Assembly (NCBI GenBank): GCA_044360305.1
Contig: JBIKKQ010000001.1
Coordinates: 1-64,000, forward strand
Length of the DNA stretch: 64,000 bases
Reading direction: 5' to 3'
Source of the DNA: QWPN01 sp044360305
Lineage (GTDB): Bacteria; Planctomycetota; Planctomycetia; Pirellulales; UBA1268
The translations under genes were made by a program, and so were the position numbers. The notes beneath the pieces are model-generated. The model did not search any database, had not been told where the DNA came from, and worked only from the letters and a program-made list of their open reading frames with translations. Positions 44,643-53,599 of the stretch are shown piece by piece. How positions within the stretch are numbered: the stretch's first letter is position 1; each line of letters opens with the position of its first letter.

Positions 44643-45425
44643 TCAGTTCCAGCGCCGCCACGGCGGCGGCCCGGCGGAGAGCGACTGAAAGCACGAGGCC
44701 GCCAGCATCGCGAACATGATCCCCAGGTAGGGCTCGTTGCGGGTGTAGCCCCAGAAGGCGACCGCGGCCCCCACCACCACGCCGATGACGCCGGCGATCC
44801 GCTCCGCATCGGGCACGTCGAGGGCCAGCAGGCCCTCGCGGACGATCTGGCCGCCATCGAGCGGCGGCACCGGCACGAGGTTGAGGAGCGGCCAGAGGAC
44901 ATTCACGTAGAGCAGGAAATCACAGACGGCATAGGCATAGGGGGAGGCGAACGGCCGCCCCTCGTAGAACCCCAGCCGGGCGCCGATCGCCTCCAGCGGA
45001 AACGGCACGAGCAGCCCGCCGGCCCTGAGCCCGGCCGCGACCGCCGCCGCGAGCAGGAGTTGGGCTGCCGGCCCCGCCGCCGACACGAGCAGCCGCTGGG
45101 CCGGCCGCAGGTGGCCGCGTCTGCCCCACGCTCCGGGAATCGCCAGACCGCCGAAGTGGTAGAGCACGACCCGCGCGGACTGCCCGAAGAACCGGTAGGC
45201 CAGCGCGTGGCCGAATTCGTGGACGAGGAGCGAGACGAAGACGACGCCGATCCAGATGGCGAGCAGCTGCAAGAGCATCCGCTGGTCGCTGCCGGCCATC
45301 GACTGGCACACGCTCCAGCCGAGCAGGGCCGCGGCGAGCCAGAACCAGGCCGACACGCGGACGCGGATGCCGAGGATCTCGAAATGCCAGTCGGCCCCGG
45401 TCTCCTGCGGTTCTGCGAGCGGCAT
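44643..45425 (-). CDS. M50 family site-2-type metalloprotease
   Basis: A 260-residue integral membrane zinc protease. The metal-binding HEFGHALAYRFFG lies in helix 3 and the second ligand motif LNLVPVPPLDGGQIV in a later helix. Residues after 220 are additional membrane segments. Such proteases cut transmembrane substrates or regulate envelope stress. No CBS or PDZ domain is present, so it is the short type. It forms a unit with the SGNH-like gene. Confidence 0.9.
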   Translation of the reverse strand: MPLAEPQETGADWHFEILGIRVRVSAWFWLAAALLGWSVCQSMAGSDQRMLLQLLAIWIGVVFVSLLVHEFGHALAYRFFGQSARVVLYHFGGLAIPGAWGRRGHLRPAQRLLVSAAGPAAQLLLAAAVAAGLRAGGLLVPFPLEAIGARLGFYEGRPFASPYAYAVCDFLLYVNVLWPLLNLVPVPPLDGGQIVREGLLALDVPDAERIAGVIGVVVGAAVAFWGYTRNEPYLGIMFAMLAASCFQSLSAGPPPWRRWN

Positions 45426-45521
45426 TCAATGACTTCCTGGGGCTTGATCCGGAATCGCGATCCGGCGTCGCCGTCATCTTCCGGGGGCGCGGGCCGGTCA
45501 TGCAAGCCGGCGGTCGGGCCG

Positions 45522-46748
45522 TCAGGCCGCGAGCCGGCGACCGGCCGCCGGCACCTGCCCCGGCCGGGCGATCTCCAGCACCGCGGCCGCCGCCCGCGCG
45601 GCCGACCCGCTCTGCACCACGCCCGCCGCGATCGCGTCGAGCCGGGCGACGACGCCTGCCCGGGCCGCCGGATCGACGAGCCATTCGCAGACGTGGCTGG
45701 CAGCCTGCGGCGCCGGATCCTGCACCACGAGATACTCGGGAAATACGGCCTCGGGGTCGGCGGGGGCGACGGTCGTGGGAGGCCGGAGCACAGGGCGGAC
45801 CGGCCCCACCGGCTCGCGGCATGCGAGCAGGTTCACGAGCGTGATGAACCGGGCGTGACGGAACCAGCTCTGCACGACGTAGGCCAGACCGCCGATGCGA
45901 TAGACGATCACCGTCGGCACCCGGGCCGCGAGCAGTTCCAGCGACACCGATCCCGAGCAGGCGATCGCCGCCGTGGCCGTGGCGATCAGGCTCGGCGTTC
46001 GGCCCGCGTGCACCTCGATGCCCAGCGACCGGGCCGCGGGATCGGACGCGAGCGCCGCCTCGATCCGCCGGGCATGGCGGTCGTGCAGCGCGCCGATCGC
46101 GAGCCGGGAGTCGGGCACCCGGCGGCGGATCGTCGCCGCCGCCCGCAGAAGCGTGCCGAGCACGCCCTCGATCTCCTGCCCGCGCGAGCCCGGCAGCAGC
46201 AGCACCAGCGGCCGCGGATCGGCCGGGCCGCGGTCGGCCGTCGCGGCGTGCGGCTCGTCGAAGAACGGATGGCCGACGAGCGTGCTTTGCAGCCCCTGGG
46301 CGACGAACCAGTCGTGCTCGAAGGGGAGCGCCGCCAGCACGTGGTCGACGAGCCGGCGCATCTTGCCGACCCGCCACTGGGCCCAGGCCCAGACCTGCGG
46401 CGGGCAGTAGAACACGACCGGGATGCCGTGCCGTTTCGCCCGCCAGGCGAGCCACCAGTGGAAGCCGGGGAAATCGACGAGCACGCAGACGTCGGGGCGG
46501 GTGTCGAGGAAACTCCGCTCGGCACGCCGGGCGAGATCGACGAAGCGGTGGATGTTGACGAGCACCCGCAGGAACCACATCACGGCCAGCCGCGTCATGT
46601 CGGCGACGAGCCGGCAGCCGGCAGCCTCCAGCTGAGGACCGCCGAGGCCGACGCACTCCACGTCGGGCAGCCGGTCGCGGAGGGCGCGCACGAGGAGCGC
46701 GGCGTGATGGTCGCCCGATGGCTCGCCCGCCGAGACGAAGACGCGCAT
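45522..46748 (-). CDS. lpxB: lipid-A-disaccharide synthase
   Basis: A 408-residue GT19 glycosyltransferase that joins UDP-2,3-diacylglucosamine and lipid X in lipid A synthesis on the inner membrane. Motifs are VFVSAGEPSGDHHAALLVRA, CVLVDFPGFHWWLAWRAKRH, VVFYCPPQVWAWAQWRVGKM, LPFEHDWF, and LVLLLPGSRGQEI. The presence of lpxB implies an outer membrane with lipid A-type molecules. The translation start directly follows the T tract of a terminator-like hairpin, whose 3' arm contains the only GGAG. Confidence 0.93.
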   Translation of the reverse strand: MRVFVSAGEPSGDHHAALLVRALRDRLPDVECVGLGGPQLEAAGCRLVADMTRLAVMWFLRVLVNIHRFVDLARRAERSFLDTRPDVCVLVDFPGFHWWLAWRAKRHGIPVVFYCPPQVWAWAQWRVGKMRRLVDHVLAALPFEHDWFVAQGLQSTLVGHPFFDEPHAATADRGPADPRPLVLLLPGSRGQEIEGVLGTLLRAAATIRRRVPDSRLAIGALHDRHARRIEAALASDPAARSLGIEVHAGRTPSLIATATAAIACSGSVSLELLAARVPTVIVYRIGGLAYVVQSWFRHARFITLVNLLACREPVGPVRPVLRPPTTVAPADPEAVFPEYLVVQDPAPQAASHVCEWLVDPAARAGVVARLDAIAAGVVQSGSAARAAAAVLEIARPGQVPAAGRRLAA

Positions 46749-46749
46749 G

Positions 46750-46788
46750 AAAAACTCCGGCCGGGGACCCTTCGGCCCCGGCCGGAGT
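46750..46788 (-). terminator. terminator hairpin abutting the lpxB start
   Basis: On the minus strand a perfect 13-bp stem (ACTCCGGCCGGGG/CCCCGGCCGGAGT, loop 9 nt) is followed by TTTTT and then C-ATG of lpxB. It would end transcription of the Cys-rich gene upstream. Its 3' arm holds GGAG, the only plausible ribosome site for lpxB. Confidence 0.85.
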
Positions 46789-46879
46789 ATTTCAGATCGC
46801 GTCCCCCATCCCTAGCCCAGTTCGGGCGGGAACGGGCGCATGCAGCCCGGCGTCGCAAGGCCGCCGGTGTCGCTGCGGC

Positions 46880-47314
46880 TCACTTCGCCGCCGCAAAACC
46901 CTTCTCGATCTTGCCGAACACCATGTTCACCTGCTCATCGGGAGCGGCCTTCTCGACCTTGGCCTTGCAGTTGGGGCAGCAGAAGCCAACCTCGGCGTCG
47001 CCGATCGCGATCTTCGTGCCGTCCTTCACCGGCCCGCCGCTGAACGGGCAGCCCTTCTGGACGAGCTGGCCGGTGGACACCATCTGCTGATGGGCCTTGG
47101 CCGCGAACGGGGCGGAGTCCCCCTTGAACTTCGACTCGCAGTTGCCGCAGCAGAACCAGACCTTGCCGCCGGCGAAGTCGGCCGCCTGCTCGGGGTTGCA
47201 GGCCTTCCCCGACACGGGGCACTTGGCGTCCTTCGGCTCTTTGACGGCGGCCGACACGGCCACGGCCGAGAGGATGAGGGCGACGGACATGACAGCCAGC
47301 GCGAGACGCTTCAT
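46880..47314 (-). CDS. secreted Cys-rich, YHS/TRASH-like protein
   Basis: A 144-residue product with a signal peptide (ALAVMSVALILSAVAVSAAV). Cysteines come in metal-binding pairs: KCPVSGKACNPEQAADF, VWFCCGNCESKFKG, CPFSGGPV, VGFCCPNCKAKVEK. The repeated (F/V)xFCCxNCxxK units resemble YHS or TRASH domains that bind copper or other soft metals. A periplasmic metal carrier is likely. A promoter-like TTGTGC-N18-TAGAAT precedes it. Confidence 0.82.
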   Translation of the reverse strand: MKRLALAVMSVALILSAVAVSAAVKEPKDAKCPVSGKACNPEQAADFAGGKVWFCCGNCESKFKGDSAPFAAKAHQQMVSTGQLVQKGCPFSGGPVKDGTKIAIGDAEVGFCCPNCKAKVEKAAPDEQVNMVFGKIEKGFAAAK

Positions 47315-47392
47315 CGGATCATGCTCCTGGAGACATGGGGGAGTGGTGCGAACCTCGTCGGGCGATCCGGCTGCCGGACGCCGTGGTCGCAG

Positions 47393-47422
47393 ATTCTAAG
47401 GTCGGGCCCGCCGCCGGCACAA
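47393..47422 (-). promoter_or_regulatory. sigma-70-like promoter of the Cys-rich gene
   Basis: On the minus strand TTGTGC and TAGAAT are 18 nt apart, about 80 bp before the start codon. Confidence 0.5.
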
Positions 47423-47440
47423 CGGCTTCTTTTCACGCCA

Positions 47441-48751
47441 TCAGCCGCGTTGACGCGGTTCGGGCAGCCCCCAGGCGACCGCCCCCCCGGCCGCGATCAC
47501 CAGGGCCCCGACGAGAAACACCGGCCGGAAACCGACGACGTCGATCCCCCAGCCCACCAGCGGCGAGATCGCGAACGGGGCCGCCAGCGCGGCCCCGACG
47601 AGGCTCACGTAGCGGGCGTGTTCGCCGGGCCGCGGCGCGAGTTCCAGGGCGTAGTTCGTGAACATCGTCAGCGCGATCGGATTCAGCCCCAGCGGCGCGT
47701 AGACGAGCCAGAACCAGCCCGCCGCGACGGCCGGCGGCAGGTAGGAAAGCGCCGTCACCAGCACCGGCGTGAGCGCCGCGCCCCCCACGAGCCAGGCGAG
47801 CACCAGCCGGGTCCCGCGCCGGTCCGCGACCGGGCCGGCCACGAGGCTGGCGCACGCGGTGGCCGCGTTCTGCACCACGACCCACGTCAGCAGGCTGCCG
47901 CGCGGGCAGCCGAGGTCGTCGCGGGCGAAGGCCTGATAGTGGGGGAAGAGCATGAGCACGGCCGAGAACATCGCCGCCACCACCGCCAGGCGAACCAGCG
48001 CCGGATCGGCGGCGACCGCCTCGCGCCAGCCGGCCAGCCCCGGCCGCGGACCGGCGGCGGCCGCGGGCCGATCGGCGGGCTCGTCGAGCAGCGCGGGAAT
48101 CGCGGCGGCCAGACCGAAGAAGCCCGCCGTCGCCGCGAAGATCCGCGGGAAGCCGTCCGCCGCGGCGAGCCACGGGCCGAGGAGGGCCACGGCCGCCACG
48201 ATCGCCAGGATGCTCCCGATCGTCACGCTGACCACCATGGCCCGGCCGCGCTGCCCCGGCGGAATCAGCTTGCCGCGCAGCGCCGCAGCCACGAGCTGGT
48301 TGAGCCCGTTGGCCACCGAGAAGGTCGCGTAGACGAGCAGGAACAACACCGCCAGCAGATCCGGACGGACGGCCTGCAGCGGCTGCCAGGCGACCGCCAG
48401 CACCGCGAAGCAGGCGGCCATCGCCAGGCTCGTGCGGACGAGCGTCCACTTCTTCACCGGCCGGCGGCCGAGCACGCCGGCGAAGGCCAGCGGCGGCAGG
48501 CTCTGCCCCGCCCGGTTGAGCACCGGGAGGAACCCGCGCAGCAGGCCCGAATCGACGACCGCGTCGAGCACCGCAGGCATGATGATGGTCTCGGTCTTGA
48601 AGATCCACCCCACCCGGACGACGACCTGATAGGCCTCGAGCCGGAGGATGTTGCGGGCTTCACGGCCGGGGTCGGGGCCGCCGACGGTCCCGCTCGCGTT
48701 GCATCCGGGGCCGGCAGGGGTAGGATTTGCGGATGTCGGCGGCGGGTTCAT
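47441..48751 (-). CDS. MFS transporter
   Basis: A protein of up to 436 residues with about 12 hydrophobic helices and a central polar loop at DEPADRPAAAAG. The signature of the loop between helices 2 and 3 (VLGRRPVKKWTLVRTSLAMA) and the paired MFS loops (GPVADRRGTRLVLAWLVGGA) are present. The N-terminal NILRLEAYQVVVRVGWIFKT is common in a planctomycete subgroup. The start is uncertain: ATG 48751 gives MNPPPTSANPTPAG in front and leaves 27 bp to the divergent lactonase gene, while a GTG further in is possible. The substrate is unknown. Confidence 0.82.
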   Translation of the reverse strand: MNPPPTSANPTPAGPGCNASGTVGGPDPGREARNILRLEAYQVVVRVGWIFKTETIIMPAVLDAVVDSGLLRGFLPVLNRAGQSLPPLAFAGVLGRRPVKKWTLVRTSLAMAACFAVLAVAWQPLQAVRPDLLAVLFLLVYATFSVANGLNQLVAAALRGKLIPPGQRGRAMVVSVTIGSILAIVAAVALLGPWLAAADGFPRIFAATAGFFGLAAAIPALLDEPADRPAAAAGPRPGLAGWREAVAADPALVRLAVVAAMFSAVLMLFPHYQAFARDDLGCPRGSLLTWVVVQNAATACASLVAGPVADRRGTRLVLAWLVGGAALTPVLVTALSYLPPAVAAGWFWLVYAPLGLNPIALTMFTNYALELAPRPGEHARYVSLVGAALAAPFAISPLVGWGIDVVGFRPVFLVGALVIAAGGAVAWGLPEPRQRG

Positions 48752-48778
48752 CGCCGCAGAACATGAGGAGTTTTCCCG

Positions 48779-49879
48779 ATGCCGTCCATCCGCGTTCTCG
48801 CGGCCCTGTTGTTGCTCGCGGCGACCATGCCGCCGGCCGCGGCGTCGGCCGCCGAGCAGCTCGTCTGGTTCGGCACCTACACCGGCCAAGGCACCGGGTC
48901 GGAGGGGATCTACGTCGCCCGGTTCGACGACCAGGCGGGCACGTTCGGTCCGGTGGAACTCGCCGCCAAGACGACCACGCCCTCGTTCATCGCCCTGCAT
49001 CCGACGCTGCCCGTGCTCTACGCGGCCTGCGAATTCGTGGGCAAGGTCGAGGCGTTCACAATCGACGAGGCGACCGGCAAGCTGGCGCCGAAGGGCCGCG
49101 GGGCGGCCTGGGCCTGCCATCTGTCCGTCACGCCCCGCGGATCCGCGATGCTGGCCGCCGGGGGTGCGGGAGTCGCCTGCCTGCAGCTCGGGGCCGACGG
49201 CGGCATCGGCAGCGCCGTGGTGCTCGCACACAAGGCTCCTCCAGGCGTCGGTGCCAAGTCGTTTCCCCACTCCGCCTATCCGACGCCGGACGGCCGGTTC
49301 GCCGTCGCCTGCGACATGAACTTCGACCGCGTCTTCGTCCACGCGCTCGACGCTGCCAAGCCGGCCCTCGCGACCCACGGCGAAGTCGCGCTGCCTGCCG
49401 GCACCGGCCCGCGGCACTTCGCCTTCCATCCCGGCGGCCGCCACGGCTACGCGGTGAACGAGAAGAATGCGACCGTGACGGCGTTCGCCTTCGATCCCGA
49501 GGCGGGCGTGCTCTCCGAGTTGCAGACGATCTCCACGCTCCCGGAGGGCACCACCGACAAGTGCGCCACCGCGGAGATTGCCATCCATCCCTCCGGTCGG
49601 TTTCTCTACGCCTCGAACCGTGGCCCCGACTCGATCGCGATGTACGCCGTCGACGCGACCACGGGGAAACTTTCCTTCCTCGGCGCGGAGCCGATCCGCG
49701 GCAAGGAACCGCGAAACTTCGTCATCGCCCCCGGCGGCCGGTTTCTCCTCGCCGCCGGCCAGCACTCGGCCAGCGTGACGGTGTTCGCCATCGACCCGGA
49801 TAGCGGCCGGCTCGAGTTCACGGGCACCAAGGCCGACGTGCCCACGCCGACCTGCATCCGCTTCCGGCCGGCAGGGTGA
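48779..49879 (+). CDS. lactonase-fold (7-bladed beta-propeller) secreted protein
   Basis: A 366-residue protein with a signal peptide (VLAALLLLAATMPPAAASAA). The mature part matches the Pgl/YbhE family: VWFGTYTGQGTGSEGIYVAR, PSFIALHPTLPVLYAACE, GPRHFAFHPGGRHGYAVNEK, IAIHPSGRFLYASNRGPDSI, APGGRFLLAAGQHSASVTVF. Cytoplasmic members hydrolyse 6-phosphogluconolactone; an exported one more likely acts on another lactone or only binds sugar-like ligands. panD follows 7 bp later. Confidence 0.9.
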   Translation: MPSIRVLAALLLLAATMPPAAASAAEQLVWFGTYTGQGTGSEGIYVARFDDQAGTFGPVELAAKTTTPSFIALHPTLPVLYAACEFVGKVEAFTIDEATGKLAPKGRGAAWACHLSVTPRGSAMLAAGGAGVACLQLGADGGIGSAVVLAHKAPPGVGAKSFPHSAYPTPDGRFAVACDMNFDRVFVHALDAAKPALATHGEVALPAGTGPRHFAFHPGGRHGYAVNEKNATVTAFAFDPEAGVLSELQTISTLPEGTTDKCATAEIAIHPSGRFLYASNRGPDSIAMYAVDATTGKLSFLGAEPIRGKEPRNFVIAPGGRFLLAAGQHSASVTVFAIDPDSGRLEFTGTKADVPTPTCIRFRPAG

Positions 49880-49886
49880 ACAGCCG

Positions 49887-50237
49887 ATGATGCTCTGTCT
49901 GCTGAAGTCGAAGATCCACCGCGCGGTGGTCACCGGCGCCTCGGTCGATTACGAGGGGAGCCTGACGATCGCCGCCGACCTCGCCGCACGGGTCGGGCTC
50001 CGGGCCTACGAGCGGATCCTCGTCGGCAACATGGCCAACGGCGAGCGGTTCGAGACCTACGTGATCCTCGGACCGGAAGGTTCCGGCGTCATCGAGCTCA
50101 ACGGCGCCACCGCCCACCTCGGCAAGCCGGGGGACAGGCTGACGATCATGTCGTTCACCTGGATCGACTCGGCCGAGGCCGCGGATCACCATCCGGCCGT
50201 GATCGTGCTCGGCGCCGGCAACACCGTCGTGCGCTGA
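49887..50237 (+). CDS. panD: aspartate 1-decarboxylase precursor
   Basis: A 116-residue pyruvoyl enzyme that turns aspartate into beta-alanine for pantothenate and CoA. The self-processing Gly-Ser site is in VDYEGSLTIAADLA. KSKIHRAVVTGASV and the ELNGATAHLGKPGDRLTIMS blocks are typical. The stop overlaps the TlpA-like gene start by one base (TGATG). Confidence 0.95.
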   Translation: MMLCLLKSKIHRAVVTGASVDYEGSLTIAADLAARVGLRAYERILVGNMANGERFETYVILGPEGSGVIELNGATAHLGKPGDRLTIMSFTWIDSAEAADHHPAVIVLGAGNTVVR

Positions 50238-50818
50238 TGATCAGCCTGCGCCGCCGAACGATCGTCGCGGTGCTGGCGGCGATCGCCGGCTGCGGCGGGC
50301 CGGCCCGGCCCCATCCCGCCGTCGGACAGCGGTTTCCGGCGTTGCCGATCCGGCGGCTCACCGATCCGACCGTGCCGGCTCCGACGCTCACCGGCAAGGT
50401 CACGCTGGTCAACTTCTGGGGGCCATGGTGCCCCCCCTGCCGCCGCGAGTTGCCGGCCCTTGCCCGGCTTGCCGCCCGGCTCCGCGACGATCCGCGATTC
50501 CAGTTCGTCGCCGTGGCGAGCGCGGCGGGGCCCGACGACGAGGCGGATCTCGCCGCCGACGTGAAGCGGTTCCTCTCGGCCGAGCGGCTCGACATCGACG
50601 CCTGGGCATTCGCCGATTCGCTCTCCCGCCTTCCGTTCACCGCCGGGGGCGTCGCGGGCCCGCTGCTCGAAGCCTTTCCCACGACCTATCTGATCGGCAG
50701 CGACGGCACCGTGCTGCACGGCTGGATCGGCTACCGTGAGGGCATCGAGACCGAGATCGCCGGCGCCGTCGTCACGGCGCTGCGCGACGTTCCCGCACCA
50801 CCGTCGCCCGGCCATTGA
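50237..50818 (+). CDS. TlpA-like thioredoxin lipoprotein
   Basis: A 193-residue periplasmic thioredoxin-fold protein. The N-terminus IVAVLAAIAGCGGPARP has a lipobox-like Ala-Gly-Cys, so it is probably membrane-anchored. The active site is VNFWGPWCPPCRRELPAL, followed by FPTTYLIGSDGTVLHGWIGY with the cis-Pro (FPTT). It likely reduces disulfides or helps haem or metal protein assembly. It is coupled to panD. Confidence 0.9.
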   Translation: MISLRRRTIVAVLAAIAGCGGPARPHPAVGQRFPALPIRRLTDPTVPAPTLTGKVTLVNFWGPWCPPCRRELPALARLAARLRDDPRFQFVAVASAAGPDDEADLAADVKRFLSAERLDIDAWAFADSLSRLPFTAGGVAGPLLEAFPTTYLIGSDGTVLHGWIGYREGIETEIAGAVVTALRDVPAPPSPGH

Positions 50819-50856
50819 CCGGGCGTGAATCACACCTCGAGGAGGACCGCGCCCCA

Positions 50857-52164
50857 ATGGCGACCACGATCAGCGCACTCGACGTCCACGACCTGCGGTT
50901 CCCCACGTCGCGGGAGCTCGACGGCTCCGACGCGATGAACCCCGACCCGGACTATTCCGCCGCCTACTGCGTGCTGCGGACCGCGGGGGGACCGGAGGGG
51001 CACGGATTCACGTTCACGATCGGCCGCGGCAACCAGCTCTGCTGCCAGGCGATCGAGGCGCTGCGGCCCCTGGTCGTCGGCCAGTCGCTGGAGGCGATCG
51101 CCGCCGACATGGCCGGCTTCTGGCGCCGGATCACGGGCGACAGCCAGCTGCGCTGGGTCGGCCCCGAGAAGGGGGTGATCCACATGGCGACCGGCGCGGT
51201 CGTCAACGCGGTCTGGGACCTGCTGGCGAAGCGGGCGGGCAGGCCGCTGTGGCGGCTGCTGGCGGAGATGTCGCCGGAGGAGCTCGTGGCCTGCATCGAC
51301 TTCCGCTACATCACCGACGCCCTGACGCCGGACGAGGCGCTGGCGATCCTCGCCCGGCTCGCCCCGACCCGGGCCGAACGGATCGCGCACCTCGAGGCCG
51401 AGGGCTATCCCGCCTACACGACCTCCGCCGGCTGGCTCGGCTACTCCGACGACAAGCTCCGCGACCTCTGCCGGCGCGGGCTGGCCGCCGGCTGGGACTG
51501 CTTCAAGATCAAGGTCGGCCGTGACCTCGCCGACGACATCCGGCGCTGCCGGATCATCCGCGACGAGATCGGCCCGGCGCGGCGCATGATGGTCGATGCC
51601 AACCAGGTCTGGGACGTGCCGCAGGCGATCGAGTGGATGCGGCACCTCGCCGAGTTCCGGCCGTGGTTCATCGAGGAGCCGACCAGCCCCGATGACATCC
51701 TCGGCCACGCCGCGATCGCCAGGGCCGTGGCTCCGATCCTCGTCGCCACCGGCGAGCACTGCGCCAACCGGGTGATGTTCAAGCAGTTCATGCAGGCGGG
51801 CGCGATCGGCGTTTGCCAGATCGACAGCTGCCGGATCGGCGGCGTCAACGAGATCCTGGCGGTGATACTCATGGCGGCGAAGTTTGGCATCCCGGTCTGC
51901 CCGCACGCCGGCGGCGTCGGCCTCTGCGAGTACGTGCAGCACCTGTCGATGTTCGACTACGTCTGCGTCAGCGGCACGCTCGAGAACCGGCTCACGGAGC
52001 ATGCCGGCCACCTCCACGAGCATTTCAAGGACCCGATCCGGATGCGGAACGGCCGTTACCTGCCGCCGACGATGCCCGGCTACAGCGCGGAGATGTGGCC
52101 GCGGTCGATCGCGGACCACGAGTTCCCCGGCGGCGCGGTCTGGCGCGACGCGGCCGCGACCTGA
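50857..52164 (+). CDS. L-fuconate dehydratase (enolase superfamily)
   Basis: A 435-residue enzyme that dehydrates L-fuconate to 2-keto-3-deoxy-L-fuconate in the non-phosphorylating fucose pathway. The catalytic K-x-K is in DCFKIKVGRDL. Metal ligands appear in VDANQVWDVPQAI (Asp), EEPTSPDDI (Glu) and GEHCANRVMF (Glu). The acid/base His is in CPHAGGVGLCEYV. The opening DVHDLRFPTSRELDGSDAMN is typical of FucD. A GAGGAGG before ATG 50857 fixes the start. No fucose dehydrogenase or lactonase is adjacent apart from the propeller protein upstream, which could be the lactonase. Confidence 0.9.
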   Translation: MATTISALDVHDLRFPTSRELDGSDAMNPDPDYSAAYCVLRTAGGPEGHGFTFTIGRGNQLCCQAIEALRPLVVGQSLEAIAADMAGFWRRITGDSQLRWVGPEKGVIHMATGAVVNAVWDLLAKRAGRPLWRLLAEMSPEELVACIDFRYITDALTPDEALAILARLAPTRAERIAHLEAEGYPAYTTSAGWLGYSDDKLRDLCRRGLAAGWDCFKIKVGRDLADDIRRCRIIRDEIGPARRMMVDANQVWDVPQAIEWMRHLAEFRPWFIEEPTSPDDILGHAAIARAVAPILVATGEHCANRVMFKQFMQAGAIGVCQIDSCRIGGVNEILAVILMAAKFGIPVCPHAGGVGLCEYVQHLSMFDYVCVSGTLENRLTEHAGHLHEHFKDPIRMRNGRYLPPTMPGYSAEMWPRSIADHEFPGGAVWRDAAAT

Positions 52165-52221
52165 CCGACGGTCAGCGGCGGCGACTCGCGGGCAGGCCCC
52201 GCGGGCGAACCGGCCGGCTGA

Positions 52222-53586
52222 TTACGGCGCCGTCTTCCACGCGACGGCATCGGGCCCGGTCAGGGCCACGCGAAAGCCCTGGTAGGAGCCGCGGTAGCTG
52301 ACGGGATCGCGGCCGATTCGGGCGGCGGATCGCCACCGATCCGCGGTGCTCGACCAGCCTCCGCCACGCTGCACCCGCGCCATTCCCGTGGCGGGCCCCT
52401 GTGGATCCGTCTGCCGGCCTCCGGCATAGCCCTTGGGATCGTAGAAGTCCTGGCACCACTCCCAGGCGTTGCCGTGCATGTCGAAGATCCCGAAGGCGTT
52501 CTTCTCGAATCCGCCAACCGGCACCGTGAACCGGCCCGCCGCGTTCTCCTTAAACCCGACCCTGGCCAGGTCCGCGACGGTCGCGCCACACGAGTACGCG
52601 GTCTTCGTGCCGGCGCGGCAGGCATACTCCCATTCCGCCTCGGTCGGCAGTCGGTAGTCCCTGTTCTCCTTCTTGGCCAGCCAGCGGCAGAACGCGTCGG
52701 CATCGGTCCAGTTGACGATCACCACGGGATGTTCGTCGGTCTGCGGAAACCCGGTGTTCTTCCAGGTGTACTGCGGGCCCGACTCCATCTTTCCGCTGTC
52801 GGGGTTCACGCCCCAGCCTCCCGTGCCCTCGGCCTCGCCCGACGTCTTGAAGCCGGTCTCGGCGACGAACTTCCGAAACTGGCCCACCGTCACCTCGGTG
52901 GCGCCCAGGTAGAACCCGCGGGAGATCTCCACCTGGTGCTGCACCTCGGCGGGCTCCCGGCCCGGCTCGTCGGCGGGAGAGCCCATCACGAATGTGCCAC
53001 GGGGCACGAACACGAGCCGCATCCCGGTACCGTTGGTGATCTCCTTCATTCGCGCCCGCCATTCCCAGGGCGGCACCGGATCCTTGTCGGCCCACAGACC
53101 GCGGCCGGCCTCGCGGGCCTCCCGGGCGGCGGAGATCCACTCCGCGGCTTCGGGCCATGGTTTCTTCTCGCCGCCTGGCTGCGCCGGCTTCCCCATGAGC
53201 TCGTCCTCGACCACCCAGGCCAGCCCCGCGGAGAGCAACTGCTTCGCCAGCGACGCGTTCTCGGCGTCCCGCATGAAGACCGCGATGCCCTCCTTGTGGG
53301 CACGCGGCACGGGGCCGTTCCAAAACACTCCCTTGCCCTCGACGAGTTCCTTGAGTTTGTCCCGGGCCTGCAAGCCGAACGGTTGATCGAGGGCCGGCGC
53401 GACGATGCCGCGGATGCCGAAGGTTCCGCCGCCGCCCTCCTTGCCGTTCCCATCGACAGCGACGACCTTGACCGTGTCCCCGTCGAGCACGGCGAGTGCC
53501 CTGCCGGGCTGATTGCCGGCCTGGGCCACCGGGGCGGAGACGACTCCTGCGATGCACAGGCAGATGGCGGCGGACGTCACTCGCAT
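52222..53586 (-). CDS. SNase-like domain fused to sulfatase-modifying-factor domain
   Basis: A 454-residue secreted protein with signal MRVTSAAICLCIAGVVSAPV. Residues about 32-165 follow the staphylococcal nuclease pattern (VLDGDTVKVVAVDG, FGIRGIVAPALDQPFGLQAR, NASLAKQLLSAGLAWVV). The catalytic Glu of the VDxPE-like motif is Ala-Leu here, and the Arg before GxAxVxxxx is Glu, so it is probably not a nuclease. Residues about 190-445 form an FGE-sulfatase/SUMF1 domain (VFVPRGTFVMGSPADEPG, RLPTEAEWEYACRAG, MHGNAWEWCQDFYDP, RGGGWSSTADRWRSAARIGR). The Cys pair of true FGE is absent, so it likely binds rather than oxidises. Confidence 0.86.
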   Translation of the reverse strand: MRVTSAAICLCIAGVVSAPVAQAGNQPGRALAVLDGDTVKVVAVDGNGKEGGGGTFGIRGIVAPALDQPFGLQARDKLKELVEGKGVFWNGPVPRAHKEGIAVFMRDAENASLAKQLLSAGLAWVVEDELMGKPAQPGGEKKPWPEAAEWISAAREAREAGRGLWADKDPVPPWEWRARMKEITNGTGMRLVFVPRGTFVMGSPADEPGREPAEVQHQVEISRGFYLGATEVTVGQFRKFVAETGFKTSGEAEGTGGWGVNPDSGKMESGPQYTWKNTGFPQTDEHPVVIVNWTDADAFCRWLAKKENRDYRLPTEAEWEYACRAGTKTAYSCGATVADLARVGFKENAAGRFTVPVGGFEKNAFGIFDMHGNAWEWCQDFYDPKGYAGGRQTDPQGPATGMARVQRGGGWSSTADRWRSAARIGRDPVSYRGSYQGFRVALTGPDAVAWKTAP

Positions 53587-53599
53587 GGGTGTGCTCCGG

